A stretch of 64,000 nucleotides of DNA from Lota lota (taxonomy: Eukaryota; Chordata; Actinopteri; Gadiformes; Lotidae). Positions 1-10,829 of the stretch are shown piece after piece. Location: assembly GCA_026745465.1 (NCBI GenBank), contig JACYXH010000019.1:67001-131000 (forward strand), written 5' to 3'. The notes below the pieces were generated by a model. The model saw only the letters and a program-made list of their open reading frames with translations, searched no databases and was not told the origin of the DNA. Every line of letters starts with the position of its first letter. Position 1 is the stretch's first letter. The translations under genes were made by a program, and so were the position numbers.

Positions 1-377
1 ATATATGGCGCCACCTAGGATTTATGGCGGGTCCTCTGTGCGGTCAGGGCAACAGGCACATAATAGGTGAGAGAAACTTGCTCTGGAGTTTCTCACATAG
101 AACAAAGCACCATACAGGAATGCAAGGAACAGGCAACTGTGAGGAGGTAGATAATTAAAAGAAAACAAATAGGACACTATAATGTGCTCACAACAACTTG
201 AGTGCTTAAACCAAACCAACTAGTTTAGGCGAGTTAACTTTGGGAATAGGGCCTGAGGTTATTTTTCCACCACAGGACACGTGTTTTACAAGACCAATTC
301 CACATCACACATGAATGACACTGTATTATCGGTGCAGATTATTTTAATTAAATAAAATCCAATGCACTAAGAATAAC
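1..377. other. non-coding, no gene seen
   Basis: No exon with usable splice sites or recognisable domain was found here. The open frames on either strand are short and low in information. Confidence 0.5.
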
Positions 378-414
378 ATGCTTATTCTTAAGCATATAAC
401 AAGCAATAACACAA

Positions 415-925
415 TCCTTCCTCTCTCTTCTCTCCTTTTCTCCTCTCCTTGGGTTTCTCTGCTCTCCTTCCTCTCTATTTCCATTATCTTCTCTCCTTCC
501 TATCTACTTCTTCTCTCCTTCCTATCTACTTCCTGTCTCTGCTCCTTCCTATCTACTTCCTCTCTCTGCTCCTTCCTATGTACTTCCTCTCTCCTTCCTC
601 TCTGCTCCTTTCTATCTACTTCCTATCTCTGCTCCTTCCTATCTACTTCCTCTCCTTCCTCTCTTCTCCTTCCTATCTACTTCCTCTCTCCTTCCTCTCT
701 CTGCTCCTTAATATCTCCTTCCTCTCTGCTCCTTCCTATCTACTTCCTCTCTCCTTCCTCTCTGCTCCTTCATATCTACTTCCTCTCTCCTTTCTCTCTC
801 TCTCCTCCATCCTCTCTCCTCTCCTTCCTCTCTCTCCTCTCCTTCATCTCTCCTCTCTATTTCCCCTCTCTGCTCTACTTTCATTCTCCTGTCTCCTTCC
901 TCTCTGCTCTCCTTCCTCTTTTCTT
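415..925 (+). repeat. polypyrimidine (CTTCCT-rich) minisatellite
   Basis: About 500 bases are almost entirely C and T on the plus strand, made of variants of a roughly 24-base unit of the type CTCCTTCCTATCTACTTCCT. The open frames through it encode only low-complexity Leu/Ser/Phe repeats, so I do not treat them as genes. Such strand-asymmetric tracts can form triplex DNA, which is general knowledge and not shown here. Confidence 0.9.
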
Positions 926-1338
926 TAATTTACATGACATCTCATCTAATGAGCAGTTTTCAGTTTGATTGCCATTCCTTTGTTCCGGACAAAGTCTCTT
1001 ATATGTTGAATTGTCCGTCTCTAAAATTGGTTGCTCTGCCTTTCTGCAGGCCTCACACTCTAATATGGTAGCTGTAACGTGACCCTCTCTCGTTTCTGTC
1101 AAACTCCGCCATCTAGTGGCGCCGGCTGTCACTTCCCCATGTGCCTTTGTTTACCTCCTCGTCAATTAACCACGTGCACTTCCTCTGTCCACACACTCCT
1201 GCCTGCAATTATCAATCACCCTCCACAGTACTAAAGCACTGGCTCCCCACAGAGCCAGTGCTAGTTCGTTGTTTAACCTCACTTGATAACTTCGTCCCTG
1301 CCTTCTAGACTTCGTTCCTGTTTACGGGTCCCACTCCC

Positions 1339-2040
1339 GTAGCAGCAGTTGCCTCCTGGGCCCAAGCCCCAGCGAACTCCTGGCCGCAAGCGCCGGCTAC
1401 TGGTTCCGCTGCACTCCCCCGGGAAAAGGCTCAAGCCCCAACGGCCTCCCGGCCCAGCAGCAGTTGCCTCCTGGCCCTGAGCCCCAGCGCCAGCAGCAGT
1501 TGCCTCCTGGTCCCAAGCCCCAGTTGTCTCCAGGTCCCGAGTCCCAGTCCCAGCAACAGTTGCCTCCCGGCCCTGAGCCCCAGCGCCAGCAGCAGTTGCC
1601 TCTTAGTCCCAAGCCCCAGTGTCCTCCTGGTCCCAAGCCCCAGTTGTCTCCAGGTCCCGAGTCTCAGTCCCAGCAACAGTTGCCTCCTGGCCCTGAGCCC
1701 CAGCGCCAGCAGCAGTTGCCTCTTAGTCCCAAGCCCCAGTGTCCTCCTGGTCCTGAGCCCCAGCAGCAGTTGCCTCTTAGTCCCAAGCCCCAGTGTCCTC
1801 CTGGTCCTGAGCCCCAGCAGCAGTTGCCTCTTAGTCCCAAGCCCCAGCGTCCTCCTGGTCCTGAGCCCCAGCAGCAGTTGCCTCTTAGTCCCAAGCCCCA
1901 GTGTCCTCCTGGTCCTGGGCCCCAGCCCCAGCAGCAGCTGCCTCCTGACCCTGAGCCCCAGCAGCAGTTACCTCCTGGCCCTGAGCCCCAGCCTCGGCAG
2001 CAGTTGCCGCCTGGGCCCAAGCCCCAGCGGCCTCCTGGCC
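1339..2040 (+). repeat. 54-bp coding minisatellite (Pro/Gln-rich) inside LTR element
   Basis: Tandem units of about 54 bases keep an open plus-strand frame with an 18-residue period of the type QQQLPLSPKPQCPPGPEP. The array begins exactly where the truncated 5' LTR stops. The frame continues to about 2441 through a non-repetitive Arg/Pro-rich stretch up to the purine tract. I recognise no domain; it may be a remnant of a gag-like low-complexity region. The reverse strand is also open (Gly/Cys-rich), which is a by-product of the repeat. Confidence 0.75.
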
Positions 2041-2436
2041 GTAAGCGCCGGCTACCGGCCCCACAGCTTTCCGCTGGGAGAAAGCCCCAGTCCCTTAGTC
2101 CGCTGTCTCCCCCATCCCCGGCTCCGCCACTTCCCCGGGTGATTGACAGCATCCCGGCGTACCCTGGAAGACGCCTTCCTGATGTGCGTCGTCGCGGTCG
2201 ACGACGTGCGCCCGCCCGCTCCCAATACCAGAAATACAAGCGCCGGCCACCGGCCCCGCAGCTTTCCGCCGGGAGAAAGCCCCGGTCCGCTGTCTTCTCT
2301 GTTCCTGGCGCCACCCTCTCCCTGGTTGACAGCATTCCGGCGTATCCTGGACGCCTCCCTAACCTGGGATTCCCACCGCCAGCACCCTCCCCCGTTGTGT
2401 GTCCGCCTGGAGGCGTCCGTAGAGGGGGGGGGGTAC

Positions 2437-2935
2437 TGTAACGTGACCCTCTCTCGTTTCTGTCAAACTCCGCCATCTAGTGGCACCGGCTGTCACTTCC
2501 CCATGTGCCTTTGTTTACCTCCTCGTCAATTAACCACGTGCACTTTCTCTGTCCACACACTCCTGCCGGCAATTATCAATCACCCTCCACAGTACTAAAG
2601 CACTGGCTCCCCACAGAGCCAGTGCTAGTTCGTTGTTTAACCTCACTTGATAACTTCGTCCCTGCCTTCTAGACTTCGTTCCTGTTTACGGGTCCCACTC
2701 CCGTTCTTGTTCTTGTTATGGGTTCCGCTCCCGTTCCTGTTCCTGCTCTCGTTCCTGTTCCTCGTTCCCGCTCCCCGTTCCTGTTCCTAGTTCCTGCCTG
2801 CCTGCCTTCCTTGCTGCCTACTGCCTGCTGGACTACCCGCCTGCCTTGCCCTTGCCTACCTGTCCTAAATAAATCCCTTTTCAACCCGCTCCCTTCTCGT
2901 CTCCGTGTCTTGCGTTTGGGTCCAGTACCGTAACA
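2437..2935 (+). mobile_element. 3' LTR of the 1073-2935 element
   Basis: Its first 266 bp repeat 1073-1338 almost exactly. It contains a hairpin of the form CACTGGCTC...GAGCCAGTG (about 2600-2630), T/C-rich simple repeats and an AATAAA signal, and ends CGTAACA next to the target duplication. Confidence 0.85.
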
Positions 2936-2940
2936 GTAGC

Positions 2941-3468
2941 CAAATGTCCACGCCTGATGTGGTGTCTGAAGTGCTTCATGACAGCGTTGACCTCCCCAGC
3001 AGTCCATGACTTTTTGACATAGGCCTTCTTTGTGACTCTGACAGGCTCTAAAGGAAACATGATATCAAAATGTGTTAATAAGGTGATTAAATCCAACAAA
3101 GAATGAAAAACAAAACTATCGCCAAACACACGGCTAACTTTTGCATTATTGCACTAAATAGTGCTTATTTACAATCCTAATCCATGCAATGGATTCAGAA
3201 AATACCTTCAAAGATACAGATTTTGTGGATGATAACTTGGGTAATGTAAATAGTTATTTCTAGTCTTTTTGCAAAAGACTGTAGTCTGAGGTAACTCAGA
3301 TGATTTCACTTTTACCTCCAAAAAAGTAACTAAATACAACATTTGAGGCACCATCACCTGTGCAACAAGTACACTGCACACTAAGGTAAGAATGATGCCA
3401 TATCGATATATTAGATAAGAACCATCTTACATGGCCATCACATCAGACATCAGCAAGCTAGGCTGAAT
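2941..3468. other. non-coding, no gene seen
   Basis: About 530 bases of AT-rich sequence between the LTR element and the LINE. I see no exon, RNA gene or repeat structure here. Confidence 0.45.
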
Positions 3469-5396
3469 AAGGTTAGCCTGGAGAGGGCTCAATCAGATCA
3501 CCAACTACAAGCCCAAAGTATCCCACTCCACCAACGACCGACGCCTAGCCAACGACCTTAACGAGTTCTACTGCCGCTTTGATAGACAAGGGGTCGGTCC
3601 TGTAACCACCCCCCTCAACTCCTCCCAACAAAGGGTCTTCCCTGATACCATCCCCCGGGACGCCTCCCAACAGTCCCAACAGCCCCAGCTACAGTGTATC
3701 ACCTCCACCTCCCCCACCTTAAAGGTCCCCTCCTCCATCTCCCCACCCACCTCAGTGACAACTCTCCTCATCAATGAGGAAGACGTCAACAGACTGTTCA
3801 GGAGACAAAACCCCAGGAAAGCTTCTGGACCGGATGCTGTCTCCCCATCCAGCTTGAAGCACTGCGCTGACCAGCTGTCTCCAGTGTTCAGACATTTTTA
3901 ACACCTCACTGGAGACATGCCACGTGCCAGCCTGCTTCAAGTCCTCAATAATCATTCATGTTCCTAAGAAGCCAAGGACCACAGGACTTAATGACTACAG
4001 ACCCGTCGCCCTGACCTCTGTGGTTATGAAGTCCTTTGAGCGCCTTGTGCTTTCTCACCTCAAAGACATCACCATCCCGCTCCTGGACCCCCTACAGTTT
4101 GCCTACAGAGCCAATAGGTCTGTAGACGATGCAGTCAACCTGGCCCTCCATTACATCCCCCGGCACCTGGACTCCGCAGGAACCTATAACAGGATCCTGT
4201 TTGTGGACTTCAGCTCTGCCTTCAACACCATCATCCCGGCTCTGCTTCAGGAGAAACTCTCCCAGCTTGGTGTGCCTGACTCCACCTGTAGGTGGATCAC
4301 TGACTTCCTGTCTGACAGGAAGCAGTATGTGAAGCGGGGGAAACACGTCTCCGACTCACAGACCATCAGCATCGGATCCCCTCAGGGCTGTGTTCTTTCT
4401 CCTCTGCTCTTCTCCCTGTATACCAACAGCTGCACCTCCAGTCACCAGTCTGTCAAGCTTCTGAAGTTCGCGGACGACACCTCCCTCACCGGACTCATCT
4501 CTGATGGAGACGAGTTTGCCTACAGGTCGGAGGCTGACCACCTGGTGAAGTGGTGCAAGCAAAACAACCTAGAGCTCAACGCTCTAAAGACAGTGGAGAT
4601 GGTTGTGGACTTCAGGAAGAACCCAGCCCCACCTGCCCCCATCACCCTCTCTGGCTCCACAATCAACATTGTGGAGTCCTTCCGCTTCCTGGGAACTATC
4701 ATCTCCCAGGACCTCAAGTGGGAGCTGAGCATCAGCTCCCTCGTCAAGAAAGCACAACAGAGGATGTACTTCCTGCAGCAGCTGAAGAAATTAAACCTGC
4801 CAAAGACAATGATGGTGCACTTCTACACAGCCATCATTGAGTCTATCCTCACATCCTCCATCACCACCTGGTACGCTGCTAGCACAGCCAAGGACAAGAG
4901 CAGACTGCAGCGTGTCATTCGCTCAGCTGAGAAGGTGATTGGCTGCAATCTGCCGCCGCTCCAGGACCTTTACGCCACCAGGACTCTGAAGCGTGCAGGA
5001 AAGATTGTGGCTGACCCCTCCCACCCCGGCAACAATCTGTTTGAGCCACTCCCCTCTGGCAGGAGGCTGAGGTCCATCAGGACCAAAACATCTCACAAGG
5101 ACAGTTTTTTCCCCTCCGCCACTAGCCTTATTAACAAGGCCCGGAAACCACCCTGACTCTCTCCACACCCAACCCCTGGCTCTACATGCCACTGTACTTA
5201 AATCTGCTCTTAAATCTGCTCTTGTACATCTAAATTGTGTGTATATATTTATACATGTATTTATACTTATTTTGTTTGTTCTGTTTAATGTGCAATAGAG
5301 AACGTGACGTGCACCTACATCACCAAGACAAATTCCTTGTCTGTTTAAAAAGCGTACTTGGCAATAAAGCTTTTCTGATTCTGATTCTGATTCTCA
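3469..5396 (+). pseudogene. 5'-truncated L2/Rex-type LINE, reverse transcriptase
   Basis: A non-LTR retrotransposon lacking its endonuclease half. The linker before the reverse transcriptase is readable from about 3469 and is broken by a frame change and stop near 3895-3902. The main frame then runs open to 5156 (about 410 residues). The RT core motifs are present: [10 protein letters not shown] (motif A, near 4200), [13 protein letters not shown] (motif B, near 4380) and FADD (catalytic, 4467-4478). The C-terminus ends in the [17 protein letters not shown] block familiar from fish L2/Rex LINEs. The 3' end has AATAAA and a short tandem (TTCTGA)n tail at about 5376-5396, as expected for this clade. 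The family name within CR1/L2/Rex is uncertain. Confidence 0.85.
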
Positions 5397-5438
5397 TTGC
5401 ATTCACAACCTGCTGTATTGTGGGTTGTGGCAAGATAG

Positions 5439-6063
5439 TGTTGTCTAGTAAAATGATCGAGTTGGCTTTTAATTATATGGAACCCTCCTAAGTAAGAATT
5501 GAGATCAACACTTCAATTGAGTTGACGCTTCCCATGAATTTAATAAGTATAAAACAAGGTCTATCAATAGAATAGTACAAGAACGATATTACAGGTCTAT
5601 CAGCTACTCAGTACTGAGTTCTCTCCACGTAGGGAAAGACAACGACACTCGCTCGAGCACCGCTGGGCTAACGCACACATGTCAGTGTCCAGTTTTTTTT
5701 TTTAAAGTGTTGAGTTCCCGCCCTTCAGGTGGGATGGTTCTTCTTCTCAGAGTATCTGGTGTACCGGTTCTTCATGCCCAAGTTGAGAGCAAGTCTCCAC
5801 TTCCAGGTGCGACGCCGTTATGCGTCGCTTAGTGGGACGCTGTTCCGCGTCGCTTGTGGTTTTCTGTTTCTGCTTTGATCGTGGTTTTCCTCAGGTGTTA
5901 GACCTGATGAACTTTTGTTCTGAGTCATCTGTCTTATTGTCTGAGTTTTCGAAGCCTGCACTCGAGATGACCTTGTTTACTACAGAGTTTTAGAAGCCTG
6001 CACTCGAGCTGACTTTGTCTACTACTCAGTACATTTCCATTTATCATCAGTTTTCCGTCTACA
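5439..6063 (-). mobile_element. 3' LTR of the retrovirus (625 bp)
   Basis: It shares all of the 10830-11208 LTR, plus an extra internal 246 bp (5535-5780). In sense direction it starts TGTAGACGG and ends AGACAACA. Confidence 0.88.
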
Positions 6064-6432
6064 ATCCCTCTCTAGAGCTCACAAGAGCTCTAAAAAAAGA
6101 CGGTAAACTTACAAAATGAAGGGAATGTCAACCAAGTTAATTGCCTGAGGCGGGGGTAGGGAAAACCTCTCTTAAGGAGAGGGGAAACCTCTACCCACTC
6201 GAATATCCGAGCACATTCGTCCACCTCTACGGCGCAAGCAGTTACAATCAAGCCAAAGCGTAACACATTTCATAGTCAATACATGGGAAAAGGAAACATC
6301 ACCGGAACGGAGAGAGAGAGCTCATGGGGCCCGGAAAATGTTCCGGGGAAAGTCCCGTTTTATTGTCCGCTCACCTCCCTGCTCTGGGTCTGTTCCTGGC
6401 AAAAGCAGGGAATTCATAACGGGGTTTCTAGT
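6064..6432 (-). promoter_or_regulatory. env-to-LTR spacer with purine tract
   Basis: Between the env stop and the 3' LTR, the sense strand is purine-rich next to the LTR (AGAGAGGGA just before it). This is where a polypurine tract is expected. A short inverted repeat AGAGCTC/GAGCTCT lies at about 6074-6091. No coding sequence is evident. Confidence 0.5.
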
Positions 6433-7940
6433 CTAGGCCACGTCGTCATACTCAAGTTCGTGGTCGAGTTCGTGGTCGGGAGTTAATAGGGGCATGGCAT
6501 ACGGGGGAGGGAAGTCATGTTTCTCGATAGCCGAGGTGATGAGTCTATTGGTTAATGAACGTAGGCACGGGATCAGGCAGCACCTGCAGGTGACCAATAA
6601 GGAAACGAATATAGCTAGGGAGGTTACTAGAGAGATTATGACGCCTTTCCAGCTTCCGAACATATTATCCAACCATGCTGTCACCGGGTTGTCTACTCCC
6701 GAAAAGTCTTTCATTTTGTTAGAGAGCGCGTAGACCGTCAAGGGCCCGGGTGACTGATCCATCAGGGGCGGTATTATTTGGTATGAATGTACAACACTTA
6801 TCGTCAAACATTGCACAGGCCCCTCCTTTTTCGGCTAGTAGCATGTCCAGCGCCATACGGTTTTGAATGGCCATAAGTGAGGTGGGCGCTAATTGCTCAG
6901 CCAGGCCCTCGACCGCATCACGGGTTAGGTTTGATAGTCTCATAACATTAAAGTGAACACAGTTTATGCGGTCTACGTTTTTGCTTGGGGTGATGGGAAA
7001 TATGGCGGCTATGAGGGGAATGTTTTCGAAGCCTGCGGCAATCTGATTTGCGAGCTTGTACTCATTTGGTACGCCCCGGGGAATCCCAATTGAGTCAATG
7101 TAGGTGGGACTATTTTTGGTAAGGTCGAACGTGTCTGAGCTTCGTTTTGTCCTGGGGTTGCGAGGAGGTGGGGTCCGTGGTCCTAGGATTAACAACGGGG
7201 TCGCTAATCTAATCATCGCGCATCGTCCTCGCTTGTCCGAGGTGACTCTAGGGATAATTACGTTAGGTCCACACAAATAATAGAGGCCTTCTCGTGCCCA
7301 TGGGCCGAGCGTGCGAGATCCATTAGTGTCGATGGTCGAACACCAGCTGTCATTAATCTGGCCAACGTCAATTTGATGTTTGAGAGTGGAGGTTAATTCA
7401 AAACGCGTGTAATTCCCTGCTTGCGTAGTAACTGCCCCGATTCGAGTGTGATTTGAGGCCGGGGGAAAGAGGCCTGCTAGCATAGAGCAGTTAGGGGAGG
7501 TTTTCATTTTGGTTAGCGAAAGCATATCCCCAAGAATCACCGGGGTACAAAGGAGCTGGCTCTGTGTTCAAAATGGGTCGGGCGGCCGCGCACGCGACAC
7601 ATCCTTTCATGTTTAACTCTGACGACGTGGCTTCCAGCCAGTTCATCCATAAATTGGAGTCTTTGTATCCTGTCTCCATGGCTATTACGTCGTGGGGGGT
7701 TAGGGTGGCGTAATCAGTGCTCTGTATCGGTGCACTGATGCGGCAGTTAATATTGACTACGTTTACCGTTGGGGTTGTCGGGGAGGCGACTGTCTGGAGT
7801 TTGATGAGAGCTAGGGGATCTTTCCCGGAGATATCTACTATTGTAATGAAGACGTCGGAATTTGAGTGATAGTCGGTCAAGGTAAAGATTAACTTATTGA
7901 CTATTTTTCCTGCCCACACTGAGTCATGTCCCCGATACAT
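6433..7940 (-). pseudogene. env: retroviral envelope gene, frame-broken
   Basis: The envelope glycoprotein of the provirus, readable in three overlapping minus-strand frames: 7940-7491 (surface subunit), 7540-6719 (rest of surface subunit and ectodomain of the membrane subunit) and 6816-6433 (membrane anchor and tail). Frame changes lie near 7500-7540 and 6720-6735, so no intact protein is encoded. Visible marks are a basic RTKR cleavage site, a C-X6-CC motif in the membrane subunit (gammaretrovirus-type), a hydrophobic anchor segment and a PPPY motif in the tail. The ATG at 7940 follows the integrase stop by about 90 bases and lies in another frame. The family assignment to C-type/gamma-like retroviruses is secure; the genus is not. 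Confidence 0.85.
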
Positions 7941-8028
7941 CTTAAGCTTATGAATAATGTGTGATGGGTTACGGTCCCAGCTACCACTATTGCCCTTGGT
8001 TCACCCTGGCCTGGTGTTCCATTGTACA

Positions 8029-9225
8029 TCACGCCAGGAGTGACACCAGGGTCCGGTGGGACTGCTGCTGGTCGTGGGCCAGAGGCATCCATACCCCCGC
8101 CAGGTACCCCCGCCAGGTAACAGGGTCCCGCCCCTTGGTCCCTTGGATGGCCACTGAGAACGGGGTGGCCAGGAGTACCCGGAAAGGTCCTCCCCACCGT
8201 GGCTCGGGAAACTTTCGACGATGTTGCTTTTCCAACACCCAGTCTCCTGGCTGCAGCGGGGTGTCTGGTTCTGCTGGGGGTGTAACGGTGGTGACCTGTG
8301 AGTGTAGGGCTCGAGATGCTAGAGTTAGTGCAGTACAGTAACGAGACAATTGTTCCTCTAATTGGTCAGTGAGAGGTTCGGCTGGGGTGTATGGACCCGG
8401 CATGGGTCGCCCAGTGATCAGTTCGTACGGTGACAGTCCTGTGCGTGAATGTGGATTGCCCCTTGCCGCCAGCAGGGCCAAAGGCAATGCCGACAGCCAC
8501 GACATCTGTTTCTGGGAATCGAGAGCTGCGAGTAGGAAGTCCCTGGCTTGTGTGGTGGAGGAGGGGGTGTTAACATGGGTCATTATCTTACCCATAGTTT
8601 CTTTCAGGGTCCTATTGGCCCTCTCTACCAGTCCCTGACTTTGGGGGTGGTAAACCGCTCCAAAGCGGTGTTGGATATCTAGTGCATGTTCTACATCATG
8701 TACCATTTTGTTAGCGAAATGTGTCCCATTGTCTGTATTTGTTCTGTCGGTGGCGCGTATGGGGGTGGTCGGAGCCCCTCCGTCGCTTTTAGTCTGAGCG
8801 GTCGGTCGCGGTTCCTCTTTATATGTCAGTTGTATCAGTGTCACTGGTCCTGGGGAAGTCGTCCCTTCGGGGGGTAGTGTCTGTGTCAGGGCGGTGCGAA
8901 TAACTTCCCATCTATCGAATCTTTCGAGCATTGCATCGTTCTTTTTATCAGGCCGGTGGTGACCGGCGGCTGCTTTCATCGCTTGTAGACGGGCTGTCTC
9001 TACTTTCACCCATTCACCTACTTTTTGTAAGTCATTTCTGTTATAAGGGCCTTTAACAGGGAACAAACCCTTCTGGTACCATATTTTACAATATTTGGGG
9101 ATGCGTTGCACCCATTTTTCTTGTTCCTTCTTGGGTATACGGGTCCCTGATCGCATTAGTCTATTATAGATGTATTCTTTGACCCGAGTTAACTGCGCGT
9201 CCGCAGTGTCTTTTAGGGTTGCCAT
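8029..9225 (-). pseudogene. gag-integrase fusion frame left by internal deletion
   Basis: One open frame of about 398 codons. The first roughly 155 residues are a gag-like segment (charged, starting MATLKDTADAQL). The rest is the back half of a retroviral integrase: it holds the second catalytic Asp in TDNGTHF and the Glu in QSQGLVERANRT, exactly 35 residues apart as in DX35E enzymes, and then the C-terminal GDWVLEKQHRRKF region. The zinc-binding domain, the first catalytic Asp and all of protease and reverse transcriptase are absent. The join lies near 8740-8755 and keeps frame. I place the start at the ATG at 9225 because the three codons before it begin with GTG. The product cannot be an active integrase. 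Confidence 0.82.
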
Positions 9226-9234
9226 GGCGTTCAC

Positions 9235-10809
9235 TATTTTATGATACTTTTATCTAATTCACGAGGCTGCCTCCCGTTAGGGCTTTACATTACGCTTGTT
9301 TGTACGTTCCGCAAACGTCGAATGCGCGGGGCTGCCTCTCGTCAGGCTTAAATTGTAAAAGTAAAAAATCTAAAAAATCTAAAAAAATCTAAAAGATTAC
9401 AAAAATTACAAAAATTACAAAAATTACAAAAATTACAAAAATTACAAAAATTACAAAAATTACAAAAATAAATAAATTAAAATGTAAATGTTTAGTAAAA
9501 ATTTTAACATATTAAAAAAGTTAAAAAAAATTACAAGTAAAAATTAAGCAATAAAAAAAATGTAAAAATTGAAAATAAAAATTTCAGAATTGAAAAATTG
9601 AAAAATTGATTATTTTTTTTTGATATTCCAATATTTAAATATTTAAAAAAGTGTTATTTTATTTATTTTTATCTATTTATTTATCTTCAATACTATTATT
9701 ATGATATTATTATTTATTATTATTATAAATGTATCTATTTTATTATTATTCGTTTTTGGGAATATTCTCGTCCGGCATCGTTGTTGTTAATAGTTACATG
9801 TATACGCGGGGCTGCCTCCCGTCAGGCCCTTTTTAATTTATTTATTATTATTATTTATTTTTTTAAGAATACTCTCGTCCGGTATTCTTGCTTAAACAAT
9901 TACACATTAAAGGAATACTCTCGTCCGGTATCCTTGACGTAGACAATTACACATTAAAGGAATACTCTCGTCCGGTATTCTTCACTTAGACAATTACACA
10001 TTAAAGGAATACTCTCGTCCGGTATCCTTGACTTAAACAATTACACATGAAAGGAATACTCTCGTCCGGTATCCTTGACTTAAACAATTACACGTTAAAG
10101 GAATACTCTCGTCCGGTATCTTTGACTTAAACAATTACACATGAAAGGAATACTCTCGTCCGGTATCCTTGACTTGAACAATTACACGTTAAAGGAATAC
10201 TCTCGTCCGGTATCCTTGTCCTGAACAAGTACGCGTTAAAGGAATACTCTCGTCCGGTATCCTTATCTTAAATAATTACATGTATTTACGGGGCTGCCTC
10301 CCGCCAGGCTTTAATTTCCGGGAATACTCTCGGTATTCTTGTTGTCAATTGTTACATGTATTTACGGGGCTGCCTCCCGTCAGGCTTTTGAATTGTCTTG
10401 TATTCGAATACTCTCGTCCGGTATTCTTGTCTTTAATAATTACATGTTAGCCCCTAACCGTCACTGACGCGGGTTTACGACATGAACTACATAGGACATA
10501 CAACACAATTCAAAGCAATGCAATATCGTTCTTTTAATATAGTATGAATACCTCACGAAAGTCAACAGAAAGGCCGTCACTCACCCGCGTCTCTTCCTAC
10601 AAGACTATGTCCTATGGATCTAATTTAAATCCCGTCTATAATAAGGGATTGTCCTATGCAGTTTTAGTCCATTTTCCTAAAGACAAGGTTACTGCTTACC
10701 TATTCAGATGGGGCCCACTGAAGAGACGCGTCGGTGTTGTGGTCCTTCCGATCATCTAGGAGGTGGATGGAGGTTCCGTGGTCCAACTCGGTTCGTCCCT
10801 TGGGACCAA
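9235..10809 (-). other. long repeat-rich leader of the provirus
   Basis: About 1.6 kb between the primer site and the gag fragment, unusually long for a retroviral leader. It contains an extremely AT-rich part (9340-9760, including a nine-base TTACAAAAA-type repeat at about 9395-9470), a 47-bp tandem repeat array, and five scattered copies of a GGGCTGCCTCCCGTCAGG-type box (near 9265, 9333, 9810, 10291, 10365). No coding sequence is evident. Confidence 0.75.
9875..10275 (-). repeat. 47-bp tandem repeat array with hairpin units
   Basis: About nine head-to-tail units of roughly 47 bp in the retroviral leader; further isolated copies are at about 9765, 9860, 10320 and 10410. Each unit holds GAATAC, then TCTCGTCCG, then GTATTC/GTATCC, so it can fold into a short stem with a conserved loop. 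Eleven copies of CTCGTCCGG are present on the plus strand. Confidence 0.85.
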
Positions 10810-10827
10810 ATCCCGGACGAGCCCCCA
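10810..10827 (-). promoter_or_regulatory. primer-binding site for tRNA-Pro
   Basis: Read on the minus strand, TGGGGGCTCGTCCGGGAT matches the tRNA-Pro primer site used by many gammaretroviruses. It starts two bases after the end of the 5' LTR. Confidence 0.93.
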
Positions 10828-10829
10828 AT

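Larger units (their letters stand above)
1073..2935 (+). mobile_element. short LTR retrotransposon with 5-bp target duplication
   Basis: The element starts with TGTAACGTG, ends with CGTAACA, and is flanked by a perfect 5-base duplication GTAGC (1068-1072 and 2936-2940). It has a complete 3' LTR at 2437-2935 (499 bp, with AATAAA near 2868) and only the first 266 bp of the 5' LTR (1073-1338), which runs directly into a coding minisatellite. A purine tract (about 2421-2433) sits immediately before the 3' LTR, fixing the plus orientation. No reverse transcriptase, integrase or primer site remains, so it is non-autonomous. Solo LTRs related to this family occur at 16169-20592 and 31970-32533. Confidence 0.85.

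Noticed and set aside
378..968. Long plus-strand open frames in the CTTCCT-rich tract
   Set aside because: Two overlapping frames are open only because the tract lacks purines; the peptides are pure low-complexity repeats without a start context or domain.
9875..10275. CRISPR-like array of regular repeats
   Set aside because: The sequence is eukaryotic and lies inside a retroviral leader; the units are fully repeated, without unique spacers.
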